In this document: piece after piece, positions 17,600 through 28,072 of the stretch
Layout: each line of letters begins with the position of its first letter
Position numbering within the stretch: the stretch's first letter is position 1
Program-made: the position numbers and the translations under genes
Assembly: GCA_015146655.1 (NCBI GenBank)
Contig: VKHL01000190.1
Location: 1-49,521 of the forward strand
Source: Ochromonas danica
Lineage: Eukaryota > Sar > Chrysophyceae > Chromulinales > Chromulinaceae
Direction of reading: 5' to 3'
DNA length: 49,521 nt
Notes under the pieces: model-generated
What the model was told of the DNA's origin: nothing
What the model saw: only the letters and a program-made list of their open reading frames with translations
Database searches by the model: none

Positions 17600-19423
17600 A
17601 TGAATAGTCTGACGAGGTCGAGGTCGAGGTCGAGGGTCGTCGTGTGGTTTCGGAACGACTTGCGCCTGCTGGACAATCCGACGCTCACTGCTGCGACTGC
17701 TGAAGTTCTGGCTGAGCGCCAGTGCCATGGCGAAGGATCAGCTGACCTTGTCTGCATCTACTGCTTCGATCCGCGGCACTATGCGATGACTCCTTTTGGC
17801 CATCGCAAGACTGCGCACCATCGCGCGAACTTTCTCATCAAGGCTGTGGACGACTTGAAGCGCTCTTTGCAGGCTGTGGGCAGTGACCTGGTCGTCAGCT
17901 GGCAAAAGCCTGAGGTCGCCATCCCTGGGCTGTGCACTGCTGAGAGGCAGCCAGTGATGGTCTATGTGGCGCAGGAGGTGGCGCAGGAGGAGGTGGACGT
18001 GGAAGGCGAGGTGGAGCAAGCGCTGAGGCGCCGAGGAGGAGGCAGTCGCCTGGTGAGAGTGCCAAGCGCTGCGTGGCTTTTCCATCCCGAGGATGCGCCT
18101 TTTCGATCGAAGGAGGATTTGCCCAGACCTTTCACGCCCTTTTATCAGCGCATTCAGGCTGCTGCTACCCCCATACGACCTGTTCTCCCTCATCCTCCTC
18201 GAGACTTGCTGGCAGGCTCTCTTCTCGATATCCAAGAGAAGGATCAAGGGCTGCCAACGCTGAGAGATCTAGGCTTCAGTGCGGAGGAGGAGGAAGAAGG
18301 CCGAAAGCCAGTGGACGACAGGTCTGCCTTCAAACTTGGCGGTGGCGAAAGCGAGGGTCTAGCCAGAGTCGCTAGTTGGATGTTTGCGAGAAACCTTTTG
18401 AAGGACTATTTTGACATTCGAAATGGCATGATAGGCGCAGACTACTCCTCAAAACTTAGTCCCTTCCTCGCGATTGGATGTCTCAGTCCGCGCTTCCTCT
18501 ATTACGAGGTCAAGCGGTACGAGGGAGAGCATGGTGTCAGCAAAGGAAGCGATTGGTTTATACGAGAGCTAGCCTGCAGGGATTACTTCCGCTATTTCTC
18601 TTGGAAGCACGGGAGTAAGATGTTCTTCAAAGGCGGAGTGCTCTCGTCCAGCAAGAAACCTTCAGCCGCTGCCAAGTCTTGGCGGAAAGATGACGAGGTT
18701 ATTCGTCGTTGGAAGGAAGGGCAAACGGGTATGCCCCTTGTTGATGCAAATATGAGAGAGCTACGTGCAACAGGTGAGTTGGGCTCTAATCTACTGTACA
18801 GTCGATCTCAATCTTATGGATTATAATTGCTTATTGGTAAAGGGTGGATGAGCAACCGCGGCAGGCAGAATGTGGCTTCTTACTTCACACTAGATTTGCA
18901 TCAAGACTGGCGCATTGGTGCAGATCATTTCGAGTCCCTGCTCTTGGATTACGATGTCTGCAGCAATTACGCCAATTGGAATGCAGCGGCGGGGCTGACT
19001 GGTGGGAGAATTAACCACTTCAATATCACCAAGCAGTCACATGACTACGATAGAAATGGTGATTACATTCGATTGTGGGTACCAGAGCTTCGAAGAATAC
19101 CAGCGCCACTGATTTTTGAGCCTTGGAAGCTATCGACAGATGAACAGCATCGTTATGGAGTGGTTCTCGGCAGTGACTACCCGCTGCCCGTGGAAGTTCC
19201 TTCCACATCAAAGTCCGTGACTGGCCATGCCAAGCAATTCTCAGGGGATAGGCGGCTGGATCGCGTGGGAGGTGTGAATCAGCGGGCAGGAAACAGTCAC
19301 CGGTCAGTGCAGACCTTATCAGAACCACCAGTTGAGGACCATTTTCCGTCCGAACCACCAGCTTCAATCTGCCCGAACTCCGATCTGCACCATCCGTTTC
19401 GACGCGTGCAGCATCATTGGTGA
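17600..19423 (+). CDS. Cryptochrome/photolyase family, CRY-DASH
   Basis: FAD- and usually MTHF-binding blue-light flavoprotein; the DASH class repairs cyclobutane pyrimidine dimers in single-stranded DNA and may signal. Exon 1 is 17600-18773, intron 69 nt (GTGAGT..AAAG), exon 2 18843-19423; 584 residues. The N terminus reads V-V-V-W-F-R-N-D-L-R-L-L-D-N-P. The FAD half contains R-E-L-A-C-R-D-Y-F-R-Y-F, G-Q-T-G-M-P-L-V-D-A-N-M-R-E-L, W-M-S-N-R-G-R-Q-N-V-A-S-Y-F, and the DASH-typical N-I-T-K-Q-S-H-D-Y-D and W-V-P-E-L. The C-terminal tail (about 100 residues) is basic and unrelated to known domains. The in-frame hydrophobic sequence upstream of 17600 lacks an ATG and is probably 5' leader. Confidence 0.96.
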
Positions 19424-19550
19424 TCACAAAGTAAAGCGGCAAGGCATTGATGATCTATCTCTCTATTTCAACATTTAATTTAAATAATGACCGACCGCAA
19501 CAAAAATGCTCCAAACGTTAGATAAAGGATGGATAAATAAGAGTAGCCCA

Positions 19551-20761
19551 TTACTCTTGGTTGCTGACAGCCGCATCGCGGTCGCGTCTATTGCCAGCGA
19601 TGTCTTGCTGCAAGTTGAAGGTTGGGTCATTGATAATCTTGAGGCCGTGATTGCGCAGCACAGTGAAGACCGCGTTGAGACTGAAGAAGAAGTTCGTCTT
19701 CATAGCCGCCGCGGTGGTCAATCCTCTCGCATATCTCACGGGCGAGCCAATGATGAGATCTCCAGGCTTGCCCAGGTTGTGGATACCATGCCAGAACCAG
19801 GGCGGGTTAACGAGCACGTCGCCTGCATTCACCACAGCCGTGTAGCGCACCAGTTTGTTCAGCCAAGGAGACGGGTAGGTGCCATTCTTGCCGATCATGG
19901 TTTGAGTATGGGATGAGAAACCATTCACGTTAATACTATTCATAGTTGTTGGCGGTGAAGAGTTCGGATATCGTAAGCAAGGTTTGGCCGCGATCGATCA
20001 AGAGATGGAAACTACTTACCTGGCCTTGAGATAGATCGTCTGATCAGGAGGGATGAACCACCATTTCTTGCTACCAGCGACTTGTCTGAAGCTGCAAGAA
20101 GATGACCGCGCAATCAATCATGTGGAAAAGGTGATCAAAAGCAACAAGGCAGGGGAACTAACATGTTGACGCCCATGGCGCAGTGAATGTCCGATCCAGA
20201 TCCGGGCACGCCCATGAAAACCTGCGTGGCAGTGCGCACACCAGGCTCCATGGCGCGGATGGCATCATTGTCAATCATGCCATGGAGCTCGGGGTGGCGC
20301 TCGAAGATGATGGAGGCGCCTGTGACATAGAAGGGGCGGTTCTCTTTGAGCGCATGGAAGAAAGAAGCCACCGTGCAGTTGTCAATCACATTCGAGAAAG
20401 TGCCGCACAAGAGCTCCTCGCTGCCGTACTTGTCCACCCACCACTTGTGGTCGCTCCATTTCTGCACGCCTGTGGTGTTGGCGATGAGGCCGCGGATGAT
20501 GAGCGGCACTGTCCAGCCCTTCGTCAGCCTCTCCACATTCTCTTTGGTTGCCTCAGAGGCAGGGATCTCCAGCATGGGGATCTCAGGTCTCTCGGGGAGG
20601 TTCTTCGTAAGATACTCATGGTAGGCGTCGAACAGTGGCGATTCGAAGAGTTTCCAAGAAGTGTAAAAATCCGCCAAGAGTGCCACGTGGACCCAAAAAG
20701 AGGGAAGGAAGACCACGGAGAGGCTGAAAATAACCGGGAGCACGACGAGGAGGATCTTCAT
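19551..20761 (-). CDS. JmjC/cupin-8-like protein with N-terminal signal anchor
   Basis: Three exons (20163-20761, 20020-20091, 19551-19935; introns of 71 and 84 nt; donors GTTAGT and GTAAGT) give 351 residues. The N terminus is hydrophobic (L-L-V-V-L-P-V-I-F-S-L-S-V-V-F-L-P), so a secretory-pathway or membrane location is likely. The core looks like a JmjC/cupin-8 barrel: G-V-P-G-S-G-S-D-I-H-C-A-M-G-V-N, then F-R-Q-V-A-G-S-K-K-W-W-F-I-P-P, later N-A-G-D-V-L-V-N-P-P-W-F-W-H. The usual iron motif HxD is here H-C-A (H193-A195), while the distal histidine (H273) is kept, so a standard Fe(II)/2-oxoglutarate site looks incomplete. Hydroxylase activity is therefore uncertain. Convergent with CRY-DASH. 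Confidence 0.75.
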
Positions 20762-21418
20762 GGAGTCAAATTGTTTGATCTATCTGCGGACTGTCTCTTA
20801 GCCTGCCGCCTCTGCGCACTCTTCCTCATCGTCAACTCAACGGAACAGCTCCCTCGCAACACAACAATTTGTCACAATTCAATCTGGAAGTTCCAGTCGG
20901 TGGGTATGGCAATCTCAAATTACAACGAGACTACTTCAATCAATTGATGTTCCTGATATGGTGGCGAACATTCTGATGAACTGGACTGGAGAATGAATGC
21001 CACATGCGATGATCATATCCACTGATCTGTTTGAAACCACTTCACGCAACTCCTCCTCTTCTTTCAAGTCAACACTCGAATACCCACCTTGTCGAGTAGT
21101 TGGAAGCATCGCGAGCAAGAGCCTGCATGCTAAGCTGCATAGTCGCGCTTGGATTGTGCTGGGCTAATGAAGGCAAACTGGAAGAATCCAAAACAATTTC
21201 GTTTTACATTCAAACCTGCAGTTGGAAGATTAATGGAGAATGAAGAATAAAGAATAAAGGCTTGCATTACGAGATCAATTGAATTGAGTGTAACCACTGC
21301 CTGGGATCAGAAGAATCCTCTCAACATGTTGAGAAAGAACTGTTCAAGTTTAGTTTTACTACCGCATGACTGAGGGCTTGCACACATGCATTTGAAGAAC
21401 AACAAGTATCGCTGACTG
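20762..21418. other. Intergenic region, no supported gene
   Basis: Between the starts of the JmjC-like gene and the 3' end of the second S/T/P repeat gene, both minus strand. Should hold the JmjC-like promoter just above 20762. A 60-codon reverse frame at 20936-21118 has no recognisable domain. Confidence 0.5.
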
Positions 21419-23646
21419 CTATTCTAAACGGGCGGTTGGAGGCCAACTGGGCCCCAGCGTTGCAGTTGAAGGATAATTTGGAGCTGATGGGATCTGAGAA
21501 GGTTGCTCAGATGGCAAACTGGATGTCTGAGCAAGAGATGGTCTTCGAGTCTTGATGGATGTCGGGGATCTGGATCTACTCGTTGGCTTTCGACTTCTTA
21601 CTCTGCTCGGACGGCGAGTTGGAAGAAAAGAAGGAGCCAAGATGGGCTGGTTAGATGTTGCCAAGGTGGGAAGAGTGTTTGGTGGCTGATTCCACCACCA
21701 TGAAGGCCGAGAAGCTGAAGGTCTAGATGTTGTAGAGAGAGAAGGAGCTGTGGGAGATGATGAAGAGATCTCAGTAGGGCTCTCTGAAGGTGCTTCACTT
21801 GGTGTTGAGGAGGAAGCTGATGAACTAGGAGCAATGCTTGGAGTGGTTGTTGGCGAGGCTGTGCCTGTGGGTACAGCTGTGGGAGATGATGAAGAGATCT
21901 CAGTAGGGCTCTCTGAAGGTGCTTCACTTGGTGTTGAGGAGGATGCTGATGAACTAGGAGCAATGCTTGGAGTGGTTGTAGGCGAGGCTGTGCCTGTGGG
22001 TACAGCTGTGGGAAAGGATCTTGGTGGTCTGGTTTTGCTGCGTTTGGTTGGTCGAGCTGAAATAGAAAGAGAAGGAGCTATCGCTGAAGGGGAGGTAGAT
22101 GGAGCTAGAGATGGCGATAGAGAGGGGCTTGTCGTAGGGATCTCACTAGGCACTGTGCTGGGTAGTATTGTGGGTGAAGCCGAAGGAAGAATGGTTGGGG
22201 GCAAGCCAGTGGGCGGCGCCGTGGGAGCAGGACTTGGAATAGGACTCTCTGAAGGTGCTTCACTTGGTTTTGAGGAGGAAGCTGATGAACTAGGAGCAAT
22301 GCTTGGAGCGGTTGTAGGCGAGGCTGTGCCTGTGGGTACAGCTGTGGGAAAGGATCTTGGTGGTCTGGTTTTGCTGCGTTTGGTTGGTCGAGCTGAAATA
22401 GAAAGAGAAGGAGCTATCGCTGAAGGGGAGGTAGATGGAGCTAGAGATGGCGATAGAGAGGGGCTTGTCGTAGGGATCTCACTAGGCACTGTGCTGGGTA
22501 GTATTGTGGGTGAAGCCGAAGGAAGAATGGTTGGGGGCAAGCCAGTGGGCGGCGCCGTGGGAGCAGGACTTGGAATAGGACTCTCTGAAGGTGCTTCACT
22601 TGGTTTTGAGGAGGAAGCTGATGAACTAGGAGCAATGCTTGGAGCGGTTGTAGGCGAGGCTGTGCCTGTGGGTACAGCTGTGGGAAAGGATCTTGGTGGT
22701 CTGGTTTTGCTGCGTTTGGTTGGTCGAGCTGAAATAGAAAGAGAAGGAGCTATCGCTGAAGGGGAGGTAGATGGAGCTAGAGATGGCGATAGAGAGGGGC
22801 TTGTCGTAGGGATCTCACTAGGCACTGTGCTGGGTAGTATTGTGGGTGAAGCCGAAGGAAGAATGGTTGGGGGCAAGCCAGTGGGCGGCGCCGTGGGAGC
22901 AGCACTTGGAATAGGACTCTCTGATGGTGCTTCACTTGGTGTTGAGGAGGAAGCTGATGTACTGGGAGCAATGCTTGGAGTGGTTGTAGGCGAGGCTGTG
23001 CCTGTGGGTACAGCTGTGGGAAAGGATCTTGGTGGTCTGGTTTTGCTGCGTTTGGTTGGTCGAGCTGAAATAGAAAGAGAAGGAGCTATCGCTGAAGGGG
23101 AGGTAGATGGAGCTAGAGATGGCGATAGAGAGGGGCTTGTTGTAGGGATCTCACTAGGTGCGCAGCCGGGCGGTCTGCTGTGTGAAGGTCTAGCAGACGC
23201 TTCGAGGGAAGGGGCTGTGGGACGAATTGATGGTTGTTGAGACTGCCCTGCCGGCTTTCTTGTCGGGTTGAGCGATGCATTGGTTGCCGGTGCTCTGGTT
23301 CGAGACGGAACTGTCGGCTCGAGCATTGTGGGCTCTGTTGTTGGAGCAGGTTCGGGCTTTGGCTCAGGCTTTGGTTTTGGCTTAGGCTCGGGCCCTGGCT
23401 TAGGTTTAGGCTTTGTTTTGCTTTGTAACGGATGGATAGTCTCCATTCCCGCATAGTGTGATTCTATGTGCACACTGTGTAAGTCAGAAGTCCGAAGTGG
23501 TGAGTGAGTGTATTATGGGTCACGTCACCTTGAATGACAGTCTCTCCTGTAGGGTCCAAGTCATCTCGTCCATGCCGATAACGCGAAGAGGAGACATGCT
23601 CTATCACTCCTAGAATGACCAGCAAGAGAATGGCCCATCGACCCAT
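21419..23646 (-). CDS. Second secreted Ser/Thr/Pro-rich repeat protein
   Basis: Exon 1 is 23529-23646, intron 65 nt (GTGACG donor, CACATAG acceptor), exon 2 21419-23463; 720 residues. The ATG at 23646 is chosen because it gives a signal peptide (M-G-R-W-A-I-L-L-L-V-I-L-G-V-I). The mature part starts with K-P-K-P and P-E-P-K repeats, then about four 112-residue units rich in S/P/T with a basic core K-R-S-K-T-R-P-P-R-S-F, and ends in a looser S/T/P tail. Near the C terminus is S-R-P-S-W-W-W-N-Q, recalling the W-W-W near the end of the protein at 1701-3254. Probably an extracellular glycoprotein; the exact role is unknown. The long antisense frame is a shadow. Confidence 0.75.
21907..23159 (-). 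repeat. 336-bp tandem repeat, about 3.7 copies, coding
   Basis: Unit boundaries at about 21907, 22243, 22579 and 22915 (period 336 bp, 112 codons). Copies are almost identical, with a few substitutions in the outer two. A shorter partial duplication of the flank lies at about 21755-21906. Confidence 0.9.
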
Positions 23647-23849
23647 CGACTCTCTCTTTCTTCTGCCTAAAAGTGTCTGTCCTGCGAGGAACAAGTCCCT
23701 GGCCGTCAGCCAATTGGGAAGAAGTGCACATTGTCTGCCTGTGAAAGATACCGTATCCACTTCACTTTCAGTTCATGGAATTCTGTTCTTAGCTTATCAC
23801 ATACAGTAAACGACAGAGGGAGAGAGAAAAGGGAAAGAGATAGCAATGA

Positions 23850-24311
23850 TCACTCCTTCACTTGCTTCTCAGGCATGTTGAGAGAAATCTGTTGCAGCAA
23901 AGTCGGCGAGTCCACGCCTACCACCACCGTGATACATGTCTTGTGCTATGTTGAAAGGAAAAGTGCGTCAGCAAATGTGTCATGGGTCAGAATCGACTGT
24001 CTTACCCGATAGAGTGCGAAAAGAGGCAAGCAGCCATTCTTCTCGAGAGAAATGTTCAGGTCAGGCGGGAAAGAGGCTTGAATCTGTCCGCTGAGCTTCC
24101 CAATTGAGGCAGTGGCGTACTGGAACCTCTCGTCCACGTTGTCATAGTCTAGCAGCACTCGCGACATGCTGGGGTGGATGGCTTCACAGCAGCCGCACCA
24201 TTCCTGGTGACAGTCAATGACGACCAACTTGGTCTCTGAGAGCTCCATGGCAGCTTCCCACTGCTGTTCATCCTCCAACTTGATGAGCACTTTGCTGACG
24301 TCTCGAGACAT
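23850..24311 (-). CDS. Thioredoxin-like protein, dynein light chain/TXNDC3-6 type
   Basis: Two exons (24006-24311 and 23850-23945, intron 60 nt) give 133 residues, a single thioredoxin fold. The active site reads E-W-C-G-C-C-E-A-I-H-P, so the usual CGPC is CGCC (Cys39-Gly-Cys-Cys42). The central strand L-V-V-I-D-C-H-Q and the later C-L-P-L-F-A-L-Y-R (cis-Pro region) fit the fold. Layout and length resemble the thioredoxin domain of NME8/NME9 (TXNDC3/6) and the outer-arm dynein light chains LC3/LC5 of Chlamydomonas; no NDPK domain follows. A flagellar role is plausible but inferred. Confidence 0.8.
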
Positions 24312-24570
24312 TCCTGGCGACTCTCACTAGGTACTCTGCTTGTTGTTGATTATCGTTGTGAGATGAAAGCAATCCTTGCCGTTACTGAACGCTTTTGAAA
24401 GCAAAAAACAGTTTCTTGGCACCTCAAGAACGTGATTGTGACTGACATTAGTGTAAAGCAGAAATGTACCATTTTGATTCCCTGAGCTAGATTCTATCTA
24501 CATACACAAACAAATGCTGCTGCAACTCATCTCCACTGTATGCATACAATTGTCCATTGACACCCACTAA

Positions 24571-27500
24571 CTAGAGGAAGGAAAGAATATCTTCATAACC
24601 TACAAGGACATCAATCGTCGCTTCTGCGCAGCAAACTTTGTAGATGTCCTGAATAATGGCCTTGAATCGTCTATTCTGATGCACTGCGGACAAGTAGACC
24701 ATTTGCAACACCTTCTGTCGCAGCGAGGCATCGAAAGCTGACGAAAGAGACGCTTCTGAGCAGATGGCTTGCATCAACCAGGCCTGGCATTGAGCGGAAT
24801 GGTCAGCATGATAGCCCACGATCACTGCTTGCAGCGCATCTGCCACATTACTAATAACATAAGACCCAAGCCTCGAAGAGGAAAGCTCATTCACGAGCAA
24901 AGTAAACACTTGACCACCCCAAGGCAAAGTCTTCTGCAGTAGAGCCTTTTGCTTCTCTCCCGAGCTATCCAACAGAAGTACAAGACGAGCAGGTGAATAG
25001 ATCGCTTGGAGGACACCGTGTATGTTGCGAAGTGGATCTTTCTCCGCTGAACATCGCATAATCGCAATAATCACGGGCAGCATGAGTTCCAAGAAAGAGT
25101 CTTCCAGAACAAGCCAGCGAGCTGCTGGTGAAGTGAGAGTGGCAAGGAGGAGGCGACCTAAGCTATCTAACGCCTCCAGATCATAGCCCGTTTGCTTTCC
25201 ATGATCCTGGATATCAACAAAAATTGCAGGTGAAGCAAAGACCGGGTTGCCGGCGAAATGATTGTGAAAGCTGCGCAGAACAGGAAAGATAAGATCTTTC
25301 CAAACACGTCGTCGCTCATTCTCGTCCGACACATGATTACCAATGTAATCTATCGCGACGATGCTGCAATCTAGAGCAGCAGGTGTGAAGGGAGCTCGTT
25401 GGTCTGTGGCTTGGACGATCTGCGCTATAATGTGAGGAAGCTGTGTCATTGCGTCAGACCCCAGAGACTGAAGGACTCGGCCAAAGATCTCAAAGACGCG
25501 GCTAATGGCCCTTGCCATTGCTTGAGAGGAGGCAAGAAGGAATAGATTTTGCAACAGAGGCCACAAAGAGGTGAGTGCTGGTAAGAGGATGTGACCTTGT
25601 GGCGCAGTGGGCAGCACGTCGCAGAATCGAATGGCTTGCGAGGCATAGGCTAGATAAATCTCTACAATATCTGCAGAACGCGTAGAAATCGACTGCAAGG
25701 ATGATCCAGACGGAGAGACCTGATACTGGAAGGCTTGAATGCCTTCTGTCACGGGCTCCAACAGAGCGGTCAGCCAGGCAGTGCTCAACACCAAATTAGT
25801 TTCACGAGCTATTGCACGAGAAAGACCTTCAACGACTAGCCCTCCACTCGATTCAAACACACAACTGGCTGAAGTGGACTTGTCGAGAGGAGCAGTCGGG
25901 GAAGACTGGAGATAGTGCTGAGGATTGAAGTTCTGCACAAAGAATCGAATGCATTCTTCTAGCAAATGTCCCTGTGCTGACCTCTCTTTCAGCATTAACC
26001 ACTGTCCATGCACAGAGAGCTTGTGAAAAGCCTTGGCTGCAGCAAGAGATACTTCACCTCTTGGCCCGCAAGCATAATGCAAGGTGAATTGCAGCGCTGA
26101 GCGATACAGACTTGCAAGATATTCCGTGCCGTTTACTGCCTGTGGCTTTGTTGTAGTCAGCAGGAAAGTAATACTTCCCAAATATTTGCAAATAGTCACA
26201 GTCATCACCTCTCTGGCCTGCAGGGAGCTCTTCTGATTCGTCACTGGATGATGCAAAGCAGTGAGGGCCAGTTCGAGTAGGAAAGTGTTGAGGTCTCCTG
26301 GTTGCGATGCATTATCCTTTATGCGGGACATCAGCGCCTGCAAAATGAAGAGCACTACCTCTAGATGGTACCACGATTCTTCACGAGCAGCACTCTCTCG
26401 ATACAACCGATAGTGCTCGGCAAGAAGCTGTAGGAGATTAACGGGCTGCGCTTCCCAGAGCGACAAGAGCAGATCATCAAGTCCCAGGCGAAGGTCGCGG
26501 AACGTCTCCAGGTCTTCCTCCTCATCGTATATCACCTCCTCCAAGTCTTCGGGGGATAGATTAACCAGAGAGGCATGGCGCAAAAGCAAGCGGCAAAGAG
26601 GAGGCATGAGAGTGGGGATGAAGAACGGTTCTCGCTCCTCCTGGGAGAAGTTCTCAGCCTCGCTCCAGAAGTCGAAAGTGAGCATGACCAAGCTGCGCGG
26701 CCGAAGAACAAGGAGCTGCATCCATTTGTGGGTGAGTTGCAGCAGTGAAGAGGAAGGCCCAGTAGAAGACATGAAGGCGTCTAACTGCCCGTGCAGCAAA
26801 ACCACAACCGTCTCGTTCACCTCCGTAAGGCAACGCAAGAATCCCTCGTCCCAATGGATAGCGGAAGGATAGATAACTAAGAGGTGGTCCAAGGATTGCG
26901 CAAGGCCTTGAGCCAAACTGTCCATAACCTGCGCACCTTGAGCTGAAGGAGGGTAGTCGCGCATCACAGCGATCTCGCGCACCGCTTCGAAGGCCTTCTG
27001 CAGCAAATTCCAGTTTCCACTGGCCTTCTGTGATGAGGAAGACGGTGCTGACTGCTGCGGGACGAGCAGGCGAAGGAGCACTTCAAAGCAGGTAGGATAG
27101 TCTTGGAATAGAGTCAGTCCTGTTAGCAGGCGACCACGCAGGCAGGAGGCGAGGTAGCCCAGCCCAGCCGCGATGAGATTGTGAGGGCAACCAGTCGAGA
27201 CCAGCACTTGCTGCAGGTGGGCCAGATACCGAGGCAGAGCAATCTGCAGGCGAGTCTGAAGGTCCGACTTGACGGTGCGGGAGAGATCGACTGCTTCGGT
27301 CTCTTCGTTGAGCTGAGTCAGCATTTCGAGCGAGAGGAAGAGAGTGGACAGGCTGTTCTGCTGGAGTAGATCGTCTACAATGGATAGATAGAAGAGCAAT
27401 CCTCCTGCACTTCGCAAGCATGCGCTGGAGCAGACTAGCACCAGGCGGCTGCGGTAGGCCTGAGCGTCGGAGTTGTCCGGCAGAGAGACCGCAGAGCGCA

Positions 27501-27786
27501 GCAGGAAGCAGCTCTGTTGCACCACTTGCTCCTGCTCAGCCTCGTTCAACTGGACCCATTGCTTGCGCACTTTATCACAGAGCAGGTTGGAGGCGAAGAA
27601 CTTCACGACAGCCTCCTGTGCGGGTGAGAGAAGGATCTGCAGCAAGGCGGGGAAGACCTCAGGACGAGGAAGCACCTCGAGGATGAAAGCGTTGGCTGAA
27701 TTCTTCTGCTCGGGGGATGAGAGAGCAGGGGAAGAAAAGAGCACTCGGATAGCTTCGCCTAAAGACTGGTCTAAGGCTCTATCCAT
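24571..27786 (-). CDS. Importin-beta family transport receptor, transportin-3/importin-13-like
   Basis: Single open exon of 1071 residues made of helical HEAT-type repeats throughout. The N terminus (A-L-D-Q-S-L-G-E-A-I-R-V-L-F) with A-V-V-K-F-F-A-S-N-L-L-C-D-K-V-R-K-Q-W and L-L-S-P-A-Q-E corresponds to the importin-beta N-terminal RanGTP-binding region in the TNPO3/IPO13 branch. Members carry SR-rich splicing factors or other cargo through nuclear pores. It is longer than animal TNPO3 (about 920) or IPO13 (about 960), the excess being spread through the repeats. TNPO3 versus IPO13 cannot be settled by eye. No intron is needed. Confidence 0.75.
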   Translation of the reverse strand: MDRALDQSLGEAIRVLFSSPALSSPEQKNSANAFILEVLPRPEVFPALLQILLSPAQEAVVKFFASNLLCDKVRKQWVQLNEAEQEQVVQQSCFLLRSAVSLPDNSDAQAYRSRLVLVCSSACLRSAGGLLFYLSIVDDLLQQNSLSTLFLSLEMLTQLNEETEAVDLSRTVKSDLQTRLQIALPRYLAHLQQVLVSTGCPHNLIAAGLGYLASCLRGRLLTGLTLFQDYPTCFEVLLRLLVPQQSAPSSSSQKASGNWNLLQKAFEAVREIAVMRDYPPSAQGAQVMDSLAQGLAQSLDHLLVIYPSAIHWDEGFLRCLTEVNETVVVLLHGQLDAFMSSTGPSSSLLQLTHKWMQLLVLRPRSLVMLTFDFWSEAENFSQEEREPFFIPTLMPPLCRLLLRHASLVNLSPEDLEEVIYDEEEDLETFRDLRLGLDDLLLSLWEAQPVNLLQLLAEHYRLYRESAAREESWYHLEVVLFILQALMSRIKDNASQPGDLNTFLLELALTALHHPVTNQKSSLQAREVMTVTICKYLGSITFLLTTTKPQAVNGTEYLASLYRSALQFTLHYACGPRGEVSLAAAKAFHKLSVHGQWLMLKERSAQGHLLEECIRFFVQNFNPQHYLQSSPTAPLDKSTSASCVFESSGGLVVEGLSRAIARETNLVLSTAWLTALLEPVTEGIQAFQYQVSPSGSSLQSISTRSADIVEIYLAYASQAIRFCDVLPTAPQGHILLPALTSLWPLLQNLFLLASSQAMARAISRVFEIFGRVLQSLGSDAMTQLPHIIAQIVQATDQRAPFTPAALDCSIVAIDYIGNHVSDENERRRVWKDLIFPVLRSFHNHFAGNPVFASPAIFVDIQDHGKQTGYDLEALDSLGRLLLATLTSPAARWLVLEDSFLELMLPVIIAIMRCSAEKDPLRNIHGVLQAIYSPARLVLLLDSSGEKQKALLQKTLPWGGQVFTLLVNELSSSRLGSYVISNVADALQAVIVGYHADHSAQCQAWLMQAICSEASLSSAFDASLRQKVLQMVYLSAVHQNRRFKAIIQDIYKVCCAEATIDVLVGYEDILSFL

Positions 27787-28072
27787 GGCGAATGAGAGGA
27801 AGCGAAAGCAATGATGGATGATGAGAGCGGAGAGGGAGGGTTAGTAAGTACTACGATGCGCGGGGTGTGGGCTTGCCAAGGTTTACGCTGCTGAAGGTTA
27901 CATGGATGAGGTTCTGCACGTTCTTGTCTCATGGTGTGATGTCTATTGCATTGCGTGGACTAATGGGGTATTCCATATTTAGTATATTTAGATTGGCATA
28001 ATCTACACTAACAGAGCAGGGAAGGGAAGAGAAGGGGGAAACAGGGAAGAAGGGACACTAGCCACGACATCT

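Noticed and set aside
21750-23240. 496-codon forward open frame rich in G/E/V
   Set aside because: Antisense of the second S/T/P repeat gene, for the same reason; the reverse gene has a signal-peptide exon joined by a good intron.
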